From positions 247,875 to 311,874 of the forward strand of contig NZ_CADIJX010000007.1 in NCBI RefSeq assembly GCF_902859625.1: DNA of 64,000 nt. The letters are read 5' to 3'. Source of the DNA: Achromobacter pestifer. GTDB taxonomy: Bacteria > Pseudomonadota > Gammaproteobacteria > Burkholderiales > Burkholderiaceae_B. Positions within the stretch are counted from its first letter, which is position 1. Each line of letters begins with the position of its first letter. Below, piece by piece: positions 26,830 to 35,051 of this stretch. Position numbers and translations under genes: made by a program. A model generated the notes under the pieces. The model did not search any database, was not told the origin of the DNA, and saw nothing but the letters and a program-made list of their open reading frames with translations.

Positions 26830-26874
26830 GAAATGTTATATCATTCGTCAGCTATTTGTAATGATATAACATCC
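26830..26874. promoter_or_regulatory. Double Zur-like box upstream of znuD
   Basis: ATGTTATATCATT (26833-26845) and AATGATATAACAT (26860-26872) are perfect reverse complements 14 nt apart. Each is itself near-palindromic around ATG(T)TATA(T)CAT, matching proteobacterial Zur operators with their GTTATA core. They lie 15-54 bp before the start codon at 26887, over the presumed promoter, so zinc-bound Zur would block transcription. Confidence 0.78.
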
Positions 26875-26886
26875 GAGAGAGCGAAA

Positions 26887-29004
26887 ATGAAAGGCAAGAA
26901 GCTTGGGGGTAGCGGGGCAGGCGGCGGGGCGGGCAACGGGCGGGCACGCCGCCGGGGCGCATTGAAACCGCTGGTCTGCTCATTGATGCTGATCGCGCCT
27001 GTGGCGCAGGCAGAGAGCGAAACGGACCCTGACCGCGCCAAGACACTGGCTCCCATCACCGTGTCGGCCAACCCGCTGGGCCTGGATCTGAACAGCACCA
27101 CGCTGCCTGCCTCCGTGCTGGAGGGCGCCACGCTGATCGAACAGCGCACCGGCACCTTGGGCGAGACGCTGAAGAACCTGCCCGGCGTGAATAGCGATAC
27201 CTTCGGCGGCGGCGCCAGCCGGCCGGTGATCCGTGGCCAGACCGCGCCGCGCGTCAAAGTCCTGTCCGATGGTTCGGACGTGATGGACGCCTCCAGCATT
27301 TCGCCCGACCACGCCGTGACCGTCGAGCCGCTGCTGGCAGAGCGCATTGAAGTACTGCGCGGCCCGGCGACGTTGCTGTATGGCGGCGGCGCGATTGGCG
27401 GCGTCGTCAACGTGGTGGACAAGAAGATCCCGACCGCGGTGCCGGAGAAGGGCATCGAGGCCGAAGCGGAACTGCGCGGGGCAACCGGCACCAAGGAACG
27501 TGCCGGGGCCGTGGGCATCACGGCGGGCGAAGGCCAATTCGCCGTGCGTGTCGAAGGCATGAAGCGCCGCACCAGTGACTACGACGTGCCCGACTGGCCG
27601 GGCGGCAAGCTCGCGGGCTCGTATAGCGAATCCACGCAAGGCTCGGTCGGCATGTCGTGGATCACCCCGCGCGGCTATGTCGGCCTGGCCTTCACGCACC
27701 TGGAAAGCAAGTATGGCTTGCCTGGGCACAACCACGAATACGAAGGCTGCCATCCGCACGGCTCGCATCTGCATTGCGGTGGTCACGACCATGGCCATGG
27801 AGAAGAAGAAGCAGGGCACGATCATGATCACGAGCACGAGGGCGGTGACACGCCCTACGTGAAGCTGCGCAGCAATCGTCTGGATCTGCGTGCGGAATAT
27901 CAGGATCCCTTCGCGGGCTTTGAGAAGATCCGCGTGCGTGGCGGCCTGACCGACTACCAACACGATGAAATCGAAGGCGGCCAAGTCGGCACGCGCTTCA
28001 AGAACAAGGGCTACGACCTGCGCGTGGAACTGCAACACAAGCCCATCGCCGGATGGCGCGGCGTGGTGGGCGTGCAGAACGCCTACAGCGACTTCCGCGC
28101 CGAGGGCGAAGAGGCGTTCCTGCCCCGCAGCAAGACGCGCACGAACGGCCTGTTCGTGCTGGAGGAATACCAGCTGAACGATTGGCGCTTTGAAGTGGGC
28201 GCGCGCCAGGACTGGCAGCGCATCTCGCCGTCGGGCGGGGCGTCGCGCAATAGCATGTCGGGCACCTCGCTGTCGGCCGCCGCCATCTGGGACTTCGCGC
28301 CGCAGTATTCGGTCGCGCTGTCGCTGTCGCGGTCGCAACGCCTGCCCAGCGCGCAAGAGCTGTATGCGGACGGCGTGCACCTGGCCACCAATACCTATGA
28401 ACTGGGCAATGCGGACTTGGGCCGTGAGACCTCGCACAACATCGACCTGACCCTGCGCAAGCACTCGGGCGACACGACGTTCTCGGCCAGCGTGTTCCAC
28501 AACCGCGTGAAGAACTACATCTACGCGAATACGTTGGACCGCTATGAAGACTTCCGCCTGATTGAATACACCCAGCGCGACGCGGAGTTCACGGGCGTCG
28601 AAGGCGAACTGCGCCATCAATTCACGCCGGTGTTCTCGGCGGCGGTGTTCGGCGACTACGTGCGTGGCAAGCTGACGGGCGGCGACGGCAACCTGCCGCG
28701 CATCCCGGCGGCGCGTGCCGGCGTGCGCGGCAACGTGACGTGGCAGCAGTGGTCGGGCGGCGTGGAATATGCGCGCGTGTTCTCGCAAAAGGACATCGCG
28801 TCCTACGAAAGCAGCACGCCCGGCTACAACCAGGTCAACGCCGTGGTGGCGTATCGCGGCCGCTACGGCGAGACGGGCTATGAGGTGTATCTGCGCGGCA
28901 CCAATCTGCTGAACAAGCTGGCATACAACCACGCCTCGTTCATCTCGTCGGTGGCGCCGTTGCCCGGCCGCAGCGTGCTGCTGGGCGTGCGGATGACGTA
29001 CTGA
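26887..29004 (+). CDS. znuD: ZnuD-like TonB-dependent outer-membrane zinc receptor
   Basis: 705 residues from ATG 26887, chosen over upstream starts because the Zur-like boxes lie before it. The signal peptide has an unusual Gly/Arg-rich n-region before a hydrophobic core ending PVAQA. The plug domain carries GETLKNLPGVNSDTFG and RGPATLLYGGGAIGGVVNVVD; the barrel ends in a terminal aromatic (RMTY). A His-rich extracellular loop at about residues 281-320 (HGSHLHCGGHDHGHG and HDHDHEHE) is the ZnuD hallmark for zinc capture. Expected to import zinc with TonB/ExbBD under zinc starvation. Confidence 0.88.
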   Translation: MKGKKLGGSGAGGGAGNGRARRRGALKPLVCSLMLIAPVAQAESETDPDRAKTLAPITVSANPLGLDLNSTTLPASVLEGATLIEQRTGTLGETLKNLPGVNSDTFGGGASRPVIRGQTAPRVKVLSDGSDVMDASSISPDHAVTVEPLLAERIEVLRGPATLLYGGGAIGGVVNVVDKKIPTAVPEKGIEAEAELRGATGTKERAGAVGITAGEGQFAVRVEGMKRRTSDYDVPDWPGGKLAGSYSESTQGSVGMSWITPRGYVGLAFTHLESKYGLPGHNHEYEGCHPHGSHLHCGGHDHGHGEEEAGHDHDHEHEGGDTPYVKLRSNRLDLRAEYQDPFAGFEKIRVRGGLTDYQHDEIEGGQVGTRFKNKGYDLRVELQHKPIAGWRGVVGVQNAYSDFRAEGEEAFLPRSKTRTNGLFVLEEYQLNDWRFEVGARQDWQRISPSGGASRNSMSGTSLSAAAIWDFAPQYSVALSLSRSQRLPSAQELYADGVHLATNTYELGNADLGRETSHNIDLTLRKHSGDTTFSASVFHNRVKNYIYANTLDRYEDFRLIEYTQRDAEFTGVEGELRHQFTPVFSAAVFGDYVRGKLTGGDGNLPRIPAARAGVRGNVTWQQWSGGVEYARVFSQKDIASYESSTPGYNQVNAVVAYRGRYGETGYEVYLRGTNLLNKLAYNHASFISSVAPLPGRSVLLGVRMTY

Positions 29005-29042
29005 TCTTGCCAGGCGTCCGGGTGGACGCCTGCCGGACGATG

Positions 29043-29076
29043 AACGCCGGGGCCTGCGCCTCGGCGTTTTATTTTT
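29043..29076 (+). terminator. Intrinsic terminator of znuD
   Basis: AACGCCG (29043-29049) pairs with CGGCGTT (29062-29068), followed by TTATTTTT. It is a classical Rho-independent terminator 39 bp after the znuD stop. Confidence 0.85.
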
Positions 29077-29128
29077 GCTGCACCGCAGTGGGCGCCCGGT
29101 CTACGGGTAGACCCCGATCCCAATCCTG

Positions 29129-29157
29129 TTGACGCTCGCCAATGTGATTCCTAGAAT
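29129..29157 (+). promoter_or_regulatory. Sigma70-like promoter of the SDR/E1/E2 operon
   Basis: TTGACG (29129-29134) and TAGAAT (29152-29157) are separated by exactly 17 nt, a strong sigma70 match. It lies 71 bp upstream of the first start codon. Confidence 0.72.
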
Positions 29158-29163
29158 CCAATT

Positions 29164-29173
29164 TGTGATCACA
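29164..29173. promoter_or_regulatory. TGTGATCACA operator over the transcription start
   Basis: A perfect 10-bp palindrome begins 7 bp after the -10 box, so it covers the expected +1. The TGTGATCACA form fits FCD-type GntR operators, and an FCD GntR gene is in the same operon (32985). Simple autoregulated repression is the natural reading. Confidence 0.6.
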
Positions 29174-29227
29174 TATCAGAAATAGCGTCTGGCATCCGCC
29201 AGAACGCGGTCAGCAGCGAAGCCAGGC

Positions 29228-29998
29228 ATGACCCAACAACTATTCAGTGTCCGAGACAAGATCGTATTGATTACCGGCGCCGCAGGCGGCATCGGCGCAG
29301 CGCTTAGCCGGGCATTCGCCCAAGGCGGCGCGACGCTGGTGCTGGCCGACCTGGCGGGGGAAAAGCTGGACGCGCTGGCGTCCCAGCTGCGCGAATCCGG
29401 CGCGAAGATCGGAGCCATCGCGCTCAGCGTGGAAAACCGCGAGGCCTGCGCCGACGCCGTGGCCGAGGTCGTGGCGCGTCATGGCGGCGTGGACGTGCTG
29501 ATCAACTGCGCCGGCGTCAATACGCGCATGCGGCCCGAGCTGTACGCGGAAGACGTATGGGACCGCATCGTGGACATCAATCTGAAAGGCACGTTCAACA
29601 TGTGCCAGGCCGTGCACGCGCCGATGAGCCTGCGCGGCAAGGGCAAGATCATCAATATCGGGTCGATCCTGGCGCTGGCCTCCAATGCGGTGACGGCGGC
29701 CTATTCGGCCAGCAAGGGCGGGGTGCTTCAGTTGACCCGTTCGCTGGCATGCGCCTGGGCGGCGGACGGCATCACCGTCAACGTGATCCAGCCGGGCTGG
29801 ATCGATACCGCGCTGTCGCGCCAGGCGCGGGTGGACATTCCCGGCCACGCCGAGCGGGTGGTCGCCACCACGCCGCTGGGCCGCTGGGGCGAACCTGAAG
29901 ACTTGATCGGTTCGACGCTATTCCTGGCCAGCGCCGCTTCCGATTTTGTGACGGGCGCCAGCCTGGTGGTGGACGGCGGCGTGACCGCGCACATCTGA
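29228..29998 (+). CDS. SDR family NAD(P)-dependent oxidoreductase
   Basis: 256 residues, classical SDR. ITGAAGGIGAALSRAF is the cofactor motif, NCAGVN the structural Asn region, and Ser with AAYSASKGGVLQLT (Tyr-x3-Lys) the catalytic set. The C-terminal ASDFVTGASLVVDGGV is typical of FabG/BDH-like enzymes. First gene of the operon with the fused 2-oxoacid dehydrogenase, so it probably oxidises a hydroxy substrate to the keto compound used by E1. Substrate unknown. Confidence 0.88.
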   Translation: MTQQLFSVRDKIVLITGAAGGIGAALSRAFAQGGATLVLADLAGEKLDALASQLRESGAKIGAIALSVENREACADAVAEVVARHGGVDVLINCAGVNTRMRPELYAEDVWDRIVDINLKGTFNMCQAVHAPMSLRGKGKIINIGSILALASNAVTAAYSASKGGVLQLTRSLACAWAADGITVNVIQPGWIDTALSRQARVDIPGHAERVVATTPLGRWGEPEDLIGSTLFLASAASDFVTGASLVVDGGVTAHI

Positions 29999-30061
29999 AC
30001 GGCGCCAAGCCGGCCGATCGCAGGGCTACCCGCAAGCGGTCGCCCGGCACAAGGAGGAGAC

Positions 30062-32269
30062 ATGCTTTTCGAGGATATCGGGCAGGGGGCGCAGGCGCGC
30101 ACGCTGGTCGTGGAAGACAGCGACTGGGCGCAACTGACGCGCGCCGACGCCATGCGGCTGACGACCTTGTTCCTGGCGGCACGCCGCTTCGAGGAAAAGA
30201 TCCTGCAACTGGATAAGCTGAACCTGGTGCATGGACCCGCTCATTCCAGCATTGGCCAGGAAGGCGGCGCGGCGGGTTGCATCGCCGCCCTGCCCATCGG
30301 CACGCTGATGAACGGCACCCATCGCGCTCATCATCAATGCGTTGCGAAGGCGATCAACGCGCTGTATGACGAAGGCATGGACCCGGCTGCCAGCGGACTG
30401 AGCTTGCGCATGCGCCAAGAGATGCAAGGCCTGATGCACGAGATCCTGGGTCTGAAGGACGGCTGGACGGGCGGGCGCGGCGGCTCCATGCACCTGCGCC
30501 GCGCCGAGCTGGGCATCATGGGAACCAACGCCATCGTGGCCGGGGGGATTCCCATTGCCTGCGGCCATGCCTTCGCGGAAAAACAGCGCGCCTCGGGCAA
30601 GCTGATGGTGACGTTCTTTGGGGACGGCGCGGTGCATCAAGGCGCTACCCACGAAGCGATGAACCTGGCCGCGCTGTACGGCTTGCCGATGATCTTCTTC
30701 CTGGAGAACAACAAGTACGCCGTGTCGATGAGTGTGGAGCAATCCACGTTCCAGACCGAACTGTTGACCCGTCCGCAAGCGCACGGGATCGAGGCGGTCA
30801 AGGTGGACGGCATGAATCCCTTCGCTGTCTGGCTGGCCACGCGCTGGGCCCAGGCGCACATTGAACGCGAGGGCCGGCCGGCCTTCATCCTGGCCGAGGT
30901 CTACCGCTACTACCATCAGAGTTCGTCGATACCCGGCAGCGCATTCGGTTACCGCACGCGCGAAGAAGAGAATGCCTGGAAAGCGCGCGATCCCTGGTTG
31001 TTCTTGCAGCGCGAATTGACGGCGCGCGGCATTCTGGATGCCGACGCGCTGGCGGCGATCGACGCCACCGTGACGGATGCCGTGGAGGCTGCGGCGGCAT
31101 CCTGCGTGGAGGGGACGGGCTCCGCCACCCGCATCCGCGCCGAGCTCTGGCCGGCGGCCTCCAGCGTGGACGATCATCTGACCAGCGATATGCGCGAGTT
31201 CGACGGCGCGCGCTTTGCCGAGGCCGAGGACTTCCATCCGGACGACATGGAAAGCCTGTCCTACATCGAAGCCATGGCGCGCACGATGGGCGCGCGCATG
31301 GCCGAGGACGAACGCATCTACGTGTTCGGCGAAGACGTGGCCAATATGGGCGGCGGCACGGTCGGCGCCACGCGCGGGCTGACGCAGACGTATGCGGATC
31401 GGCTGGTCAACACCCCGATCACCGAGAATGGCTTCTGCGGGCTGGCCACCGGCGCTGCGTTGTCGGGGCTGCGGCCCGTGGTCGAATTGATGTACAGCGA
31501 TTTCTTCCTGGTCGCGGGCGACCAGTTGCTGAATCAGGCGGGAAAGATCCGCCATTTGTTCAATGGCACGGCCAGCGTGCCGCTGGTGTTGCGCACGCGC
31601 ATCCCGGGGGCGGAAGGCTATGGGTCGCAGCATTCGATGGATCCGGCGGGCGTGTTCGCGCTGTTTCCCGGGTGGCGCATCGTGGCGCCGTCGAACGCCT
31701 TTGATTATGTGGGCCTGATGAATTCGGCGCTACGCTGCCAGGATCCAGTGCTGGTGATCGAGCCGCAAGAACTGCATAAGCACAAGACGCTGGTGCCGAA
31801 GGACCTGGACTATTGCATTCCCATCGGCCGCGCCAAGCGCGTGAGCGAAGGCGACCAGATCACGCTGCTGGCCACGCTCAGCATGGTCGACCGATGCCGG
31901 CAGATCGCGTTGGAAACCGGGGTGCGCGCCGACATCATCGACCTGCGCACGCTGTCGCAGCGCGATATCGATTACGACACCATCGGGCGCTCGGTCATGA
32001 AGACCGGCCGCGTCGCCATCGTTGAACAGACCACGCGCGGCGCCAGTCTGGGCGCGTTGATCGCGGACGAGATCCAACGCCGTTATTTCGACTATCTGGA
32101 CCAGCCGGTGCAGCGCGTCACGGGCCGCTGGGCGCCGCCCACGGTGTCGCAGGCACTGGAGCGCGCGGCGTTGGCTGACGAAGACGATCTGCGCACGCTG
32201 ATTGCCGGCATGCTGCGCGACAGCGCTCTGGATCACTCGCAAGGAAATGTCCATGCCTTACGCGCTTGA
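30062..32269 (+). CDS. 2-oxoacid dehydrogenase E1, alpha and beta subunits fused
   Basis: 735 residues. The alpha part (about 1-370) has the thiamin diphosphate motif GDGAVHQGATHEAMNLAALY near residue 186 closing in LENNKYAVS. The beta part (about 395-735) begins SYIEAMARTMGARMAEDERI and contains FGEDVANMGGGTVGATRGL and the transketolase C-terminal region. In PDH, BCKDH and acetoin dehydrogenase of this type the two are usually separate genes, so this is a fusion. It decarboxylates a 2-oxo acid or cleaves an acyloin and transfers the acyl group to E2 (33699). It overlaps the next SDR by 17 bp. No E3 gene is nearby. Confidence 0.88.
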   Translation: MLFEDIGQGAQARTLVVEDSDWAQLTRADAMRLTTLFLAARRFEEKILQLDKLNLVHGPAHSSIGQEGGAAGCIAALPIGTLMNGTHRAHHQCVAKAINALYDEGMDPAASGLSLRMRQEMQGLMHEILGLKDGWTGGRGGSMHLRRAELGIMGTNAIVAGGIPIACGHAFAEKQRASGKLMVTFFGDGAVHQGATHEAMNLAALYGLPMIFFLENNKYAVSMSVEQSTFQTELLTRPQAHGIEAVKVDGMNPFAVWLATRWAQAHIEREGRPAFILAEVYRYYHQSSSIPGSAFGYRTREEENAWKARDPWLFLQRELTARGILDADALAAIDATVTDAVEAAAASCVEGTGSATRIRAELWPAASSVDDHLTSDMREFDGARFAEAEDFHPDDMESLSYIEAMARTMGARMAEDERIYVFGEDVANMGGGTVGATRGLTQTYADRLVNTPITENGFCGLATGAALSGLRPVVELMYSDFFLVAGDQLLNQAGKIRHLFNGTASVPLVLRTRIPGAEGYGSQHSMDPAGVFALFPGWRIVAPSNAFDYVGLMNSALRCQDPVLVIEPQELHKHKTLVPKDLDYCIPIGRAKRVSEGDQITLLATLSMVDRCRQIALETGVRADIIDLRTLSQRDIDYDTIGRSVMKTGRVAIVEQTTRGASLGALIADEIQRRYFDYLDQPVQRVTGRWAPPTVSQALERAALADEDDLRTLIAGMLRDSALDHSQGNVHALRA

Positions 32270-32975
32270 AGGAAAGACCATCCTGATCACCGGCGCGGCC
32301 GGCGGCATCGGCAGCGAGACCGCGCGCGTCTGCGCCGAACAGGGCGCCGCGCTGGTGCTGGCCGACCGCGATGCGCCCGACGCCTTGGCTGCCGAATTGT
32401 GCGAACGGGGATCCCGCGCACGGGCCATCGCGTTCGACGTCACCGACCGAAACGCCGCAGAGGCGGCTATCCACGGCATCGACCGATTGGATGCGTTGGT
32501 GGCCAACGCGGGTTACTGCCCTTGGGACGACTGGAATTCGGACGGTTGGGACCAGGTGTTCCAGCAGGTCATCGACATCAATCTGCTGGGCGTCATGCAC
32601 CTGACGCGCGCGGCGCTGGCGAAGATGGCCACGCAAGGCGGCGGCCGCATGGTGCTGGTGTCGTCGGTGGCGGCGCGCATGGGTGGCTTGGCGGCCAGCC
32701 CGCACTATGTGGCGGCCAAGGGCGGCACGCACGCCTTCGCGAAATGGCTGGCGCGCAAGGCGGCCGATTCGGGCGTGACCGTCAATAGCGTGGCGCCAGG
32801 CGCGACCGCCACGGCGATGACGCAGGGCGCACCCCTGGATGCGAATAGAATTCCCCTGCGACGCATGGCCCAGCCCCGCGAGATCGCCTTGCCCATCGCC
32901 TTTTTGTGTTCGGATGGCGCAAGCTACATTTGCGGCGCCACGCTGGATGTGAACGGTGGCGTCTACATGAACTAG
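32253..32975 (+). CDS. SDR family oxidoreductase
   Basis: 240 residues from ATG 32253; AAGGA 7 nt upstream fits this start better than the ATG at 32247, which is too close. The start lies inside the end of the E1 gene. ITGAAGGIGSETARV is the cofactor site, ANAGYCPWDDW the Asn region, and SSVAARMGGLAASPHYVAAK carries Ser and Tyr-x3-Lys. Second SDR of the operon; it may act on a stereoisomer or a different step than the 29228 enzyme. Confidence 0.87.
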   Translation: MPYALEGKTILITGAAGGIGSETARVCAEQGAALVLADRDAPDALAAELCERGSRARAIAFDVTDRNAAEAAIHGIDRLDALVANAGYCPWDDWNSDGWDQVFQQVIDINLLGVMHLTRAALAKMATQGGGRMVLVSSVAARMGGLAASPHYVAAKGGTHAFAKWLARKAADSGVTVNSVAPGATATAMTQGAPLDANRIPLRRMAQPREIALPIAFLCSDGASYICGATLDVNGGVYMN

Positions 32976-32984
32976 GCGCGAGAT

Positions 32985-33686
32985 ATGGACAACAGCATCC
33001 TGGAAGGCCTGCTGGACAAGCAGGAGCGCGTGACCGTCGCGGACCAGATCTATCTACAGACGCGGCAGCTTCTGATGAGCGGCGCGGTGCCGCCGGGCGA
33101 GAAAATCACCTTGCGGGGCTTGGCCGCAGCCTTGAACACCAGCCCGATGCCGGTGCGTGAAGCGGTGAACAAGCTGGTGGCCGAGGGCGCGCTGGAAATG
33201 CTGCCCAGCCGGGGCCTGCGCGTGCCCAAGCCCAGCCTGCCGAAGTTTCGGGAGATCGTGCGCATTCGCTGCTGTCTGGAGGGGTTTGCCGCGGCGGAAG
33301 CGGTGAAGGTGATCAATGACGATACCGTGGCGCGCATCGAACGGCACGCGCACGAGTTCAACAAGCTGGGGCATCAGCGCAAGATCGACCCCTTGAAGAC
33401 GATCGAAGCGAATCGCAACCTGCATTTCACGCTGTATGAAGCCGCGGCCATGCCGCTGCTGGTCACGATGATCGAGAACATCTGGCTTCAGATCGCGCCG
33501 CTGTTTTCGCTCAGCATGAGCAGCAAGGACCGTAAGTCGGAAAGCTGGGAATCGTTCAGCCACCACGACGCGCTATTGCAGGCGCTGCGGCGCCGCGACG
33601 CGGAGGGCGCGCGTGACGCGGTGGTGGCGGATATTTCGGATGCGGCGGCTTACATCGAGAAGACGGGCAATTTGGCCAACACCTGA
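32985..33686 (+). CDS. GntR family (FCD) transcriptional regulator
   Basis: 233 residues. HTH: GEKITLRGLAAALNTSPMPV followed by REAVNKLVAEGALEMLPSRG. The FCD domain follows with an N-terminal IRCCLEGFAAAEAV and the FTLYEAAAMPLLVTMIENIW region. It is embedded between the second SDR and the E2 gene rather than at the operon edge, so it is co-transcribed with its presumed targets and would give negative feedback through the TGTGATCACA site at 29164. Confidence 0.9.
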   Translation: MDNSILEGLLDKQERVTVADQIYLQTRQLLMSGAVPPGEKITLRGLAAALNTSPMPVREAVNKLVAEGALEMLPSRGLRVPKPSLPKFREIVRIRCCLEGFAAAEAVKVINDDTVARIERHAHEFNKLGHQRKIDPLKTIEANRNLHFTLYEAAAMPLLVTMIENIWLQIAPLFSLSMSSKDRKSESWESFSHHDALLQALRRRDAEGARDAVVADISDAAAYIEKTGNLANT

Positions 33687-33698
33687 AGCGAGTGAGAC

Positions 33699-34922
33699 AT
33701 GGATATCGAAGTCGTGATGCCCGCGATTGGCGCGGGCACGACGCAGGGCAGGATTCTCCAGTGGTTGAAGCAGTCCGGCGACACCGTCAAGGTGGGCGAT
33801 ATCCTTGCCGAAATCGAAACGGACAAGGCGGTCATTGAACTGGAGGCCGTGGACAGCGGCGTGCTGGACCGTATCCATGTCGAAGCGGGAGACACTGCGG
33901 TGCCCGTGGGTGACGTCATCGCCACGCTGCTGTCGGGCAAGGCCGCCGCGCCGCAAGTCCGGCAGGACGTGGCCGCGCCCATCAAGCCGGCGGCGGCTGC
34001 GCCCGTGGCCGCCCCGGCGCAGGGAAGCGCCGAACCGTCTTCGCACCGTCTCTTCGCCAGTCCGTCGGCACGCCGCCTGGCGCGTCTCATGGGGGTGGAT
34101 CTGCATGCGTTGGCCGGTAGCGGCCCGGGTGGCCGGATCGTGCGCGTGGACATCGAGCATGCCGCTGCGCAAACGCGGCCCGCGCCTGATGCCAAGCCTG
34201 CGCCAGCGGCCTCGGACTTGCCAGGAGGCCGTGGCGATCTGACACCGCACACGCCGATGCGTGCGACGATCGCGCGGCGTCTTGTGCAGTCCAAGCAGCA
34301 AGTCCCGCATTTCTATCTGTCGGTTGATTGCCGCATGGACGCGGTGATGGCGGCGCGCGAATCGCTGAACCAGCGCGCCCAGGCGGGCCCTGATCCGGTT
34401 CGCTATTCCGTGAACGATCTGCTGCTGCTGGCGGTGGCGCGCGCCGTGGAACGGGTGCCGGAGATCAACGCCCAATGGACGGACGAGGGCATCCTGCATC
34501 ACCAGCAGGTTGACCTGAGCGTGGCGGTGGCGCTGGCGTCGGGCCTGATCACGCCAATTGTGCGCGATGCCGGCCGCATGGGGCTGCGCGAGCTGTCCGC
34601 CCAGGTGCGGCTATTGGCCGAGCAGGCGCGCAGCGGCCGGTTGCGGCCTGAACAATATGAAGGCGGCAGCCTGACGGTGTCGAATCTGGGCATGCATGGC
34701 GTGCGGTCGTTCGCGGCGATCATCAATCCGCCGCAGTCCGCGATCCTGGCCGCCGGCGCGGTGACGCGCCAGCCGGTGGTGGAAGGCGACGCGCTTGCCA
34801 TCGGCCATGTCATGAGCCTGACGCTGTCCGCCGACCACCGCGTGGTGGATGGCGCGTTGGGCGCGCGGTTCCTGAAGGAAGTCCGGCATTTTCTGGAGCA
34901 TCCCATCGAATTGATTCTCTAG
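33699..34922 (+). CDS. Dihydrolipoamide acyltransferase (E2) of a 2-oxoacid dehydrogenase complex
   Basis: 407 residues with three parts: a single N-terminal lipoyl domain with the lipoylated Lys43 in EIETDKAVIELEA; a peripheral-subunit-binding domain near residues 122-155 (SPSARRLARLMGVDL and GSGPGGRIVRVDI); and the catalytic acyltransferase domain with LSADHRVVDGA carrying the active-site His. Linkers are Ala/Pro rich. It partners the fused E1 at 30062 and would need a shared E3 from elsewhere. The acyl group is not predictable; acetyl (acetoin/pyruvate) or a branched acyl are both possible. Confidence 0.92.
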   Translation: MDIEVVMPAIGAGTTQGRILQWLKQSGDTVKVGDILAEIETDKAVIELEAVDSGVLDRIHVEAGDTAVPVGDVIATLLSGKAAAPQVRQDVAAPIKPAAAAPVAAPAQGSAEPSSHRLFASPSARRLARLMGVDLHALAGSGPGGRIVRVDIEHAAAQTRPAPDAKPAPAASDLPGGRGDLTPHTPMRATIARRLVQSKQQVPHFYLSVDCRMDAVMAARESLNQRAQAGPDPVRYSVNDLLLLAVARAVERVPEINAQWTDEGILHHQQVDLSVAVALASGLITPIVRDAGRMGLRELSAQVRLLAEQARSGRLRPEQYEGGSLTVSNLGMHGVRSFAAIINPPQSAILAAGAVTRQPVVEGDALAIGHVMSLTLSADHRVVDGALGARFLKEVRHFLEHPIELIL

Positions 34923-35051
34923 CGTGTTGAGTGGGTAGGTTGTTCTTGGCAGTGTCCACATCAGCAGCGCGCAGGGTGGACCGCGAACGGCGCACAGACC
35001 GATGGCGGCGGTAAGTCGAAGCACCATTTCATAAAGTCTGGAGACAAAGCA

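Noticed and set aside
26980..28932. A 650-codon reverse open frame opposite znuD
   Set aside because: Composition typical of a mirror frame; the forward strand encodes a complete TonB receptor with signal, plug and barrel.
30062..32269. Frameshift or missing stop between E1 alpha and beta genes
   Set aside because: The frame is continuous with a plausible linker and full motifs on both sides, so a real fusion is the simpler reading.
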